In this document: positions 58,187 to 64,000 of the stretch, one piece after another
How the letters are laid out: every line of letters begins with the position of its first letter
Numbering within the stretch: position 1 is the stretch's first letter
NCBI GenBank assembly: GCA_021300355.1
Contig: JAJTEF010000009.1
Span: 1 to 64,000, forward strand
Direction of reading: 5' to 3'
DNA length: 64,000 nucleotides
From: Sphingomonadaceae bacterium
Lineage (GTDB): Bacteria > Pseudomonadota > Alphaproteobacteria > Sphingomonadales > Sphingomonadaceae
Made by a program: the position numbers and the translations under genes
Notes under the pieces: model-generated
What the model was told of the DNA's origin: nothing
Databases searched by the model: none
The model's input: the letters and a program-made list of their open reading frames with translations, nothing else

Positions 58187-59005
58187 TTATTCTCCTGAAT
58201 GATTTTGATAGATACGCGCGGCGATTTCCCGAACCAGCTTGGCCCCGACGATTGCCGTAACATCGTTGACGTCGCGGTCGGGATTAAGTTCCACGACATC
58301 CGCGCCGACAATTGCTGCATTCTGTCGGGCAAGTATCGAAAGGACTTCGCGCACCGTCAAGCCACCCGGCTCCGGATGTGCCACACCCGGCGCCTCCGAC
58401 GGATCAAGGCCATCGAGATCAAAGCTGATGTAGAGCGGCCCTTCAAGAACGGGAACATGCTCCGGCGAGAAGTTCAGCATCGGGAGTATTTCAACGCCAT
58501 AACGCTCCGCCTGTTCGCGGCAATGCCGGTTCAGCGTCCGAATACCGACTTGAACAATGCGCTTGGCATGGCCGGCTTCCAATATGCGGGCAAATGGCGA
58601 TGCATGGCTGCGCGGATTGCCTTCAAAATTGGCATAAATGTCGGGGTGCGCATCGAAATGCAAAATGTTGAGCGGACCATGACGCGCCGCCAGAGTCGCA
58701 ACCACCGGATATGTTACCGAATGATCGCCACCCATCAGCAGAGGAACCGCTCCCGCGTCCATCGCGTCAGCCACCGCCTTTACGATAAGCGCGTCATCAG
58801 CCGCGGCATCCACGTCCAAAAGCGGCACATCGCCGCGATCGATCAGCGCGATGTCGGTTCCTATTTCAAGGCCGCACTCGGTCAATAGGTTACCGCGATC
58901 GCTAAATATCGCATGGCGAATTGCCGCCGGTGCAGCCGCTGCGCCACGTTCGAAAGAACTGTTTTGATCTGTGGGCAAGCCAATCAGGTGAATCTGCAAA
59001 GTCAT
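58187..59005 (-). CDS. Arginase-family ureohydrolase
   Basis: A 272-aa Mn2+ enzyme. Metal-ligand motifs are complete: LLMGGDHSVTYPV, ILHFDAHPDIYANFEGN and ISFDLDGLDPSEAPGV. PGGLTVREVL also matches. It probably converts arginine to ornithine and urea. Agmatinase or formiminoglutamase activity cannot be excluded. It is transcribed toward the GST gene, and the 162 nt before it separate it from recA. Confidence 0.85.
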   Translation of the reverse strand: MTLQIHLIGLPTDQNSSFERGAAAAPAAIRHAIFSDRGNLLTECGLEIGTDIALIDRGDVPLLDVDAAADDALIVKAVADAMDAGAVPLLMGGDHSVTYPVVATLAARHGPLNILHFDAHPDIYANFEGNPRSHASPFARILEAGHAKRIVQVGIRTLNRHCREQAERYGVEILPMLNFSPEHVPVLEGPLYISFDLDGLDPSEAPGVAHPEPGGLTVREVLSILARQNAAIVGADVVELNPDRDVNDVTAIVGAKLVREIAARIYQNHSGE

Positions 59006-59130
59006 TGATGCAGTTGTGCCGTAGTCACCCTGCCTGTCAAGAAGTCAGCGGCGCGCGCGACACTTCATATATCTGTGCACGGCAAAACAAAGTGACCCGC
59101 CCCGGGGTGGACCAGGACGGGTCGAAAGCA

Positions 59131-59150
59131 GCGGCCTCAGGCAAGGCCGC
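59131..59150 (-). terminator. Hairpin after recA, probable terminator
   Basis: GCGGCCT-CAGGCA-AGGCCGC lies 18 nt after the recA stop. The following T-run on the minus strand is weak. Confidence 0.5.
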
Positions 59151-59167
59151 GCTTGTTCCTATATTTT

Positions 59168-60247
59168 TTAAACGTCGTCTTCCACGTCAGGCCCTGTCAT
59201 AAGGACTTCAGCGACTTCTTCGGTCTTACCGCGGATGGCGGCTTCCAACCGTGCCGCAACTTCAGGATTTTCCGTGAGATAGCTTTTTGAATTCTCACGA
59301 CCCTGCCCAATACGGATCGAGTCATAGCTGAACCAGCTACCGGACTTTTCGACAATTCCAGCCTTCAGGCCCAGATCCAAAAGCTCCCCGGTCTTGGAAA
59401 TACCTTCGCCATACATGATGTCGAATTCGACCTGCTTGAAAGGTGGAGCCACCTTGTTTTTCACAACCTTCACGCGGGTCGTGTTGCCCACAATATCTTC
59501 GCCAGACTTAATCTGACCCGTGCGACGAATATCCAAACGGACCGACGCATAGAATTTCAACGCATTACCGCCCGTGGTCGTTTCGGGCGAACCGTACATC
59601 ACACCGATTTTCATACGGATCTGGTTGATGAAAATCACCATGCAGTTCGACCGGCTGATTGAACCTGTAATTTTGCGAAGCGCCTGGCTCATCAAACGGG
59701 CTTGCAAACCGACATGGCTGTCGCCCATTTCACCTTCGATTTCGGCGCGCGGCACAAGTGCAGCAACCGAGTCGATAACCAAAATGTCGACTGCGTTAGA
59801 ACGCACCAGCGTATCTGCAATCTCAAGTGCTTGCTCACCCGTGTCGGGCTGCGACACGATGAGGTTATCAATATCGACACCCAATTTCTTCGCATAGCCC
59901 GGATCCAGCGCATGCTCTGCATCGATAAATGCCGCCGTACCGCCTGCCTTCTGCGCCTCTGCAATTGCATGCAGAGTCAGCGTGGTCTTACCCGAGCTTT
60001 CTGGTCCATAAATTTCAATGACCCGTCCCTTAGGTAGGCCGCCAATGCCAAGCGCAATATCCAGGCCAAGCGAGCCTGTAGACACTGCATCAATAGCAAT
60101 AGCCTCACGACTACCCAGCTTCATCGCCGAGCCTTTACCGAAGGCGCGATCAATCTGCGCGAGCGCCGCTTCCAACGCCTTTTCACGTTCCGAACTTTTC
60201 ATACCGTTTGCCTGATTCCCATCGACCATTTTAAGACTTGCTGCCAT
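59168..60247 (-). CDS. recA: Recombinase RecA
   Basis: A 359-aa recombinase and LexA co-protease. Walker A is [29 protein letters not shown] and [17 protein letters not shown]-type motifs ([13 protein letters not shown]) follow. The DNA-binding loops [17 protein letters not shown] and [17 protein letters not shown] are intact. The acidic C-terminus ends in DVEDDV. An SOS box lies ~80 nt upstream. The neighbouring cckA and M13 genes just upstream are broken, but recA itself shows no defect. Confidence 0.97.
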   Translation of the reverse strand: MAASLKMVDGNQANGMKSSEREKALEAALAQIDRAFGKGSAMKLGSREAIAIDAVSTGSLGLDIALGIGGLPKGRVIEIYGPESSGKTTLTLHAIAEAQKAGGTAAFIDAEHALDPGYAKKLGVDIDNLIVSQPDTGEQALEIADTLVRSNAVDILVIDSVAALVPRAEIEGEMGDSHVGLQARLMSQALRKITGSISRSNCMVIFINQIRMKIGVMYGSPETTTGGNALKFYASVRLDIRRTGQIKSGEDIVGNTTRVKVVKNKVAPPFKQVEFDIMYGEGISKTGELLDLGLKAGIVEKSGSWFSYDSIRIGQGRENSKSYLTENPEVAARLEAAIRGKTEEVAEVLMTGPDVEDDV

Positions 60248-60272
60248 TTTTCCACTCCTTTAGCGTCATGCC

Positions 60273-60284
60273 TGTTCCGGAACA
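60273..60284. promoter_or_regulatory. Palindrome TGTTCCGGAACA upstream of recA
   Basis: A perfect 12-bp palindrome between the recA start and its SOS box, in the predicted leader. It contains GTTC/GAAC half-sites, so it might be a second LexA contact, but the spacing does not fit N7. Confidence 0.3.
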
Positions 60285-60324
60285 TCATCCGGAATAACCA
60301 TTATGTACACCTTCTGTTCCAAAA

Positions 60325-60339
60325 GAACAAGAGCGGAAC
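60325..60339 (-). promoter_or_regulatory. LexA (SOS) box of recA
   Basis: On the minus strand GTTC-CGCTCTT-GTTC, an exact match to the alphaproteobacterial GTTC-N7-GTTC operator, upstream of recA. Confidence 0.9.
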
Positions 60340-60373
60340 AAAATTATTTATGCGTTTATTTTCAATACCTAAA

Positions 60374-60651
60374 CTAATTAGCCTTCACGAGAGCATCGTG
60401 GACCGCTTCCGCAATTTGCTGAACTGAAAATGGCTTAGCAAGGAACGACACATTGTCGAGGCTGATCGTCTCGCGCAACTGCTCCTCTGCGTAACCGGAC
60501 ATGAACAACAGGCGGATGTCGCCATATGTCTCGCGCAAATTGCGTGCCATTGTCGGGCCATCCATATTGGGCATGACGACGTCCGAGACGATGAGGTTGC
60601 GAGCGCCAATACCGCCAGCTGACGCACATCCAGCTTGGCGGACTGGTCCAT
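60374..60651 (-). pseudogene. cckA: Remnant of hybrid histidine kinase gene cckA (internal deletion)
   Basis: The 3' part reads NLIVSDVVMPNMDGPT, then FMSGYAEEQLRETI and LAKPFSVQQIAEAV up to the stop at 60374. This is the C-terminal half of the CckA receiver domain, including the phospho-acceptor Asp. The 5' part, in another frame, starts at 60651 with a good ribosome-binding site. It reads MDQSAKLDVRQLAVLALAT, which looks like the CckA N-terminus entering its first membrane helix. The PAS, dimerisation and ATPase domains are missing between them, and the frames do not match. CckA normally drives ChpT, encoded intact at 6.0 kb. The gene position between recA and the M13 gene is the usual one in sphingomonads. 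True deletion and assembly error cannot be told apart from sequence. Confidence 0.75.
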
Positions 60652-60708
60652 GTCCCCGCCAAATATCTGGAATTGGGTCGGCGGGGATATCTTGTTCAAA
60701 GCGGCTCC

Positions 60709-61010
60709 TTACCAGATGCGAACGCGGTCCTCAGGCTTGAGGTACAATTGCCCGTCTGCTTTTGGCTGGAACGCATCGTACCATTTGTCAAGATTGCGCA
60801 CGACCCACGCGCGTTGTTCCGACGGGCTGTGCGGGTCGGTTATCAAGCGCTGACGCAAATTTGCCTCACGATAATTGCTGCGCCCTAGCTGCGCCCAGCC
60901 AAGGAAAAAGCGCTGATCGCCGGTCATTCCGTCAATCACCAACCCAGTTGCGGACCGTCTTTAGCGGGCTCTTGCGTGGCAGCTGTGCGCGAAAGCTGGT
61001 GTGGCAAAAG
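60709..61010 (-). pseudogene. Remnant of an M13-family (neprilysin/PepO-like) metallopeptidase gene
   Basis: About 77 codons ending at 60709 match the C-terminus of M13 peptidases: DGMTGDQRFFLGWAQ, LITDPHSPSEQRAW, VVRNLDKWYDAF, and the terminal RVRIW. The zinc-binding HExxH and ENIAD domains, several hundred residues in full-length members, are absent. Upstream, a second frame gives TAATQEPAKDGPQLG and stops at 60936; it may be a trace of the N-terminal region, but this is weak. The natural stop is retained 58 nt before the cckA start. Confidence 0.65.
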
Positions 61011-61021
61011 GCTAAAAAAGC

Positions 61022-61588
61022 TTATCCACGAGACGCAATTGACTTCGACCGGCGTCGCCACTTGGCGCTTATCCGCCAGCGCCAAAACCATGCCGAGAGC
61101 ACATAACCGATCAGCGCTGCTGCGATGGATATGATCGCAAGCCCTGCGACGCCTTGGACAAGCGCCAAAGGTGCTTCGTTCCAGACATAATCACCCCACG
61201 CGGAAAGCGGCGCCGATGTCTCGATAAGTTGATAAAAATGGCCGGAGCCATTGTTCAACCGCAGCACCGATTCACCGACATACACCGACCCAAGCAAAAT
61301 GAATGGCGTTGTGGCCGGCATGCTCAGGAACGTCATCGCCGCGCCGATGGGGATATTTGCCCGAAATGGCAGCGCCAGCAGCGCGACACCAGCGATCTGG
61401 ACACCCGGTATCAAAAGGAAAATCCCGACCAACAGGCCAAGAGCTACACCCCGGGGGACGGAGCGCCGTGTAAAGCGCCAGAGGGCGGGATGAAACACGC
61501 GCTGCGCAAACGGCCGCAGAAAGCGGCTGCGTTCAAAGCTGTCGCGCGTGGGGGCTTGCCTGTGCAACCAGGTATCAAACTTACTCAT
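61022..61588 (-). CDS. DUF2062 membrane protein
   Basis: A 188-aa inner-membrane protein. [25 protein letters not shown] and [25 protein letters not shown] are typical of DUF2062. A further helix lies near the C-terminus ([20 protein letters not shown]), followed by a basic tail. Its function is unknown. It overlaps smpB by 4 nt (ATGA) and is intact although the genes on both sides of this block are damaged. Confidence 0.85.
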   Translation of the reverse strand: MSKFDTWLHRQAPTRDSFERSRFLRPFAQRVFHPALWRFTRRSVPRGVALGLLVGIFLLIPGVQIAGVALLALPFRANIPIGAAMTFLSMPATTPFILLGSVYVGESVLRLNNGSGHFYQLIETSAPLSAWGDYVWNEAPLALVQGVAGLAIISIAAALIGYVLSAWFWRWRISAKWRRRSKSIASRG

Positions 61589-62067
61589 CCACGGTCGCGC
61601 ATAATGCGTCCTTGCTCACGCTTCCAATCCCGTTCTTTCTCGGTAGCACGCTTATCAGGTGCTTTTTTGCCCTTTGCCAACGCCAATTCCACTTTCGCCC
61701 TGCCGCGTCCATTGAAATAAATCGACAGAGGCACAAGCGTCATGCCCTGCCGCATCACCGCGCCATGCAGCTTGTTTATTTCGCGCTCGTTCAACAGCAA
61801 TTTTCTGGGCCGCTTTGGTTCGTGGTTAAACCGGTTTCCATGGCTGAATTCGGGGATATTTGCGTTAATTAACCAAATCTGATCATCGCGAACTTCTGCA
61901 TAGCTTTCGGCGATGGACCCTTCACCAAAACGCAAAGATTTTACTTCCGTACCGGTCAGGACAATTCCGGCCTCATATTTGTCATCGATATGAAAATCAT
62001 AACGGGCGCGCCGGTTTTCGGCGACCGTTTTGACTTTGTTGAATGCTTCGGGCTTTGGACGCGTCAT
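61585..62067 (-). CDS. smpB: SsrA-binding protein SmpB
   Basis: A 160-aa RNA-binding protein that delivers tmRNA to stalled ribosomes. It has the family core [34 protein letters not shown] and the basic C-terminal tail with [15 protein letters not shown]. The start overlaps the dapA stop (TAATG). tmRNA itself is not in this window. Confidence 0.94.
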   Translation of the reverse strand: MTRPKPEAFNKVKTVAENRRARYDFHIDDKYEAGIVLTGTEVKSLRFGEGSIAESYAEVRDDQIWLINANIPEFSHGNRFNHEPKRPRKLLLNEREINKLHGAVMRQGMTLVPLSIYFNGRGRAKVELALAKGKKAPDKRATEKERDWKREQGRIMRDRG

Positions 62068-62839
62068 TAAATAAGCCCTGCATTCTCCAAGGCGGCATCA
62101 ACCTGACGACGGCTCGCCTCGCTTGGCGGGGTCATTGGCAAACGCAACTCGGTTGGGAAACCGTCGATGACGCGTGACAACGCATATTTAACTGGACCCG
62201 GCGATGCGTCAGAAAACAACGCTAAATGAAGTGGATACAGCTTATCATTCAGTTGACGTGCCAAGTTATAGTCACCCGATGCACATGCTGCCTGAAATTC
62301 TGCACATAATTTCGGCGCAACATTCGCAGTAACCGAAATGCACCCGCGCCCGCCAGCCGCATTGAACGCAAGCGACTGTTCGTCGACGCCCGAAAGCAAG
62401 CAGAAATCAGGTCCGCAAGCCAACCGATGGTCCGTGACGCGTGGCATGTCACCGCTTGCGTCCTTGATACCGATCACCGTCGGCAACTGCGCAAGGCGCG
62501 CAACCGTTTCTGGCTTAATGTCAGTCACGGTACGACAACCAGTCCGGCAGCCGCACCGCTTTTCTTTGAAAAGTTAAGATGGAGAATGGCGTTATTGGTG
62601 TCATTCGACCCACAGCCGGCAATAACGGGTACGCGCCCGGCGGCTTGCTCAATACACACTTCGATCACGCGATGATGCTCTGCGTTTGACAGCGTTGACG
62701 CCTCACCGGTCGTCCCGGCGGGCACCAGCGCGCTTGATCCTTGGTCGATTTGCCAATCGATCAACGCACGAAAATGCTTTTCGCTAAACGCTCCGTCGCA
62801 AAAAGGAGTCACTAGAGCCGGTATCGATCCCGAAAACAT
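62067..62839 (-). pseudogene. dapA: dapA with an internal deletion and frameshift
   Basis: 4-Hydroxy-tetrahydrodipicolinate synthase in two pieces. The 5' piece (62525-62839) reads [13 protein letters not shown] and [13 protein letters not shown] up to AGLVVVP and then TGA. The 3' piece (62067-62528) picks up at TDIKPETVARL in another frame and contains the Schiff-base lysine in VIGIKDASGD, through to GLI. Compared with normal DapA, about 35 residues are gone at the join, including the YNxPxR segment with the catalytic tyrosine. The enzyme cannot be functional as read. The rest is well conserved, so the change looks recent, or is an assembly error. Confidence 0.85.
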
Positions 62840-62926
62840 AGCATTACACTTTCAATCTGCGCCATATAGGCCGCTAAGGGCTATATAGTCGTTCGTTCAG
62901 CACCTGATAAGGATGGGGCACATAAT

Positions 62927-64000
62927 ATGTCCAGCATGGTAAAGCATCTCATTTCGGCATCTATGCTGATAATTCCGTTTTCGACCGCTGTGGCGGCCCA
63001 ACAAAGTGATGGCATAACGTGGCAGCGCGGTACGGGGGAAGCCCCTGCTGCTGCGCCCACTGCGCAAATGCCTCAGGCCCCGGCGGTGCAATATGACCCA
63101 AGCGAGGGCCAAGTCCCTGCCGCGTTGCAGCGCTGGAAAATGCTTAGCGCATCAGGCAATTTCAGCTTTGGCGAATATGCGTCATTTTTGATGCGCTATC
63201 CCGATTGGCCAAATAGCGATGAGATGCGCAAGAACGCAGAACAGGCGATCAATCCGCTGTCATTGTCGCCCAGTCAGGTTGTGGCCTTTTTTGACCGCTT
63301 ACCCCCCCTCACCAACGCGGGGCGCGCAAGGTTCGCAATTGCACTCGACGCATCGGGCGATAAATCGCGTGCGGAAGCACAAGCGCGCGCGGCATGGCGC
63401 GGCGGTGCCCTTAATGATGACGACGAAGCACGTATGTTCCGCATCGCCGGCAAGTATTTTACGTCCGCTGACCATGACGCCCGCGTTGACCGCTTGCTAT
63501 GGTCGGGCTCAACCCGTGGCGCAGAACGCTGGATAGCCTACACATCTCCGCAACGTCGCCCCGCCTTTATTGCCGCGCTTGCCACGCGCCTGAAGGCCGC
63601 TGATGCCAGTCAAAAGGTTCTGGACGCTGGATCATTGGCCAATAGTGAAGCAAGCTTAATCGCGGCCAGAGCAGACTTTATGCGGTCCTCCGGCAACAGC
63701 ATCGGTGCGCGCGAATTGCTGGCGAACCGCGCCAATCTTGCTGCGCCGGCACCTGTTCTGAAGGACTGGTATCAATTGCTGCTGACGCATGCGCAGGCAG
63801 CCGCGAAGGACGGCCAATATGACGTCGCGTACCGCATAGCGTCACGCGTTGACGACGCAACGCCGCGCGGACTTTTCATGATCGATCAAGATATCACCAC
63901 ACGCGATCGCTATACCAGCCTGACATGGCTTGCTGGCATGACGGCGATGGAAAGGCTTGGCCGCCCTGGTGATGCCGTTGCGATGTTCGAACGTTATGCG
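62927..64000 (+). CDS. Soluble lytic murein transglycosylase, N-terminal part (runs off window)
   Basis: The frame is open from ATG at 62927 to the right edge (358 codons), which is why the ORF track omits it. A TAAGGA ribosome-binding site precedes the start. The first ~25 residues are a signal peptide (ISASMLIIPFSTAVAA). The rest is a helical, Ala/Arg-rich superhelix with repeats like MRYPDWPNSDEMR and WIAYTSPQRRPAF, typical of the Slt70-type U-domain. The catalytic lysozyme-like domain lies beyond the window. It cleaves peptidoglycan with 1,6-anhydro ends. Confidence 0.8.
   Translation, partial: MSSMVKHLISASMLIIPFSTAVAAQQSDGITWQRGTGEAPAAAPTAQMPQAPAVQYDPSEGQVPAALQRWKMLSASGNFSFGEYASFLMRYPDWPNSDEMRKNAEQAINPLSLSPSQVVAFFDRLPPLTNAGRARFAIALDASGDKSRAEAQARAAWRGGALNDDDEARMFRIAGKYFTSADHDARVDRLLWSGSTRGAERWIAYTSPQRRPAFIAALATRLKAADASQKVLDAGSLANSEASLIAARADFMRSSGNSIGARELLANRANLAAPAPVLKDWYQLLLTHAQAAAKDGQYDVAYRIASRVDDATPRGLFMIDQDITTRDRYTSLTWLAGMTAMERLGRPGDAVAMFERYA

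Noticed and set aside
60936-61021. Frame continuing after the DUF2062 stop (CHTSFRAQLPRKSPLK...)
   Set aside because: It has no start codon and only ~28 codons. I could not match it to a transposase or other family, so it is treated as part of the damaged M13 region.

Overview
The window reads as one contiguous stretch of a sphingomonad-type alphaproteobacterial chromosome (Sphingomonadaceae, Sphingopyxis/Sphingorhabdus-like). This is inferred from four things. The order pckA | chvI-chvG-hprK-rapZ-EIIA-HPr is typical of alphaproteobacteria. A ChpT-type cell-cycle phosphotransferase is present. SOS boxes have the alphaproteobacterial GTTC-N7-GTTC form. The window also holds a large TonB-dependent receptor and a trigger factor with a Lys/Ala tail. 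Gene density is high, most genes sit in short operons joined by ATGA or TAATG overlaps, and I see no prophage, CRISPR array, complete insertion sequence or defence island.

Layout. 1-8.1 kb: the end of an MFS exporter, cysK, a MerR-regulated acyl-CoA dehydrogenase, two divergent L,D-transpeptidases, a MITE-like element wedged between convergent genes, chpT, an M67 (JAMM) metallopeptidase and an RluA-family pseudouridine synthase. 8.1-20.1 kb: rpoH, mtgA, a TonB receptor, clpX, clpP, tig, tRNA-Leu(UAG) and gatCAB. 20.2-26.9 kb: a DUF3089 hydrolase, ruvX, pyrB with a pseudo-dihydroorotase, hisI, purF, an SDR and a REP-like hairpin pair. 26.9-33.9 kb: photolyase with a YdjM-type membrane protein, a two-subunit 2-oxoacid:ferredoxin oxidoreductase, an HSL-type esterase and rppH. 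34-41.7 kb: citE-like lyase, M28 peptidase, guaB, rsmB-like and TPR genes on the minus strand, an SPFH/NfeD pair, and an unrecognised small protein. 41.7-48.7 kb: pckA divergent from the chvI-chvG-hprK-rapZ-EIIA-HPr-trmH operon. 48.7-59 kb: rmuC, psd-pssA, icd, a KefB-type antiporter, alaS, a GST and arginase. 59-64 kb: recA, then remnants of cckA and an M13 peptidase, DUF2062, smpB, a broken dapA, and the start of a lytic transglycosylase that runs off the window edge.

The gene content is mostly housekeeping: proteostasis (rpoH, clpXP, tig, smpB), translation (gatCAB, alaS, tRNA-Leu), nucleotide synthesis (pyrB, purF, guaB), envelope work (mtgA, L,D-transpeptidases, psd/pssA, lytic transglycosylase), and carbon control through the ChvIG/incomplete-PTS cluster beside pckA.

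The most unusual signal is at 60.4-62.8 kb. Three genes (cckA, an M13 peptidase gene, dapA) keep recognisable C-terminal coding sequence, and cckA and dapA also keep recognisable 5' ends, but internal coding sequence is missing and the frame is broken. The genes between and beside them (smpB, DUF2062, recA) are intact. CckA and DapA are normally important or essential, so this is either true decay or an assembly defect and should be checked against reads. Other points of interest are the 207-bp element whose inverted ends supply the stop codons of both neighbouring genes, a perfect SOS box in front of rmuC, REP hairpins with compensatory changes, and a dihydroorotase homologue lacking the metal-binding HxH motif. 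I did not find a clearly new multi-gene system here.
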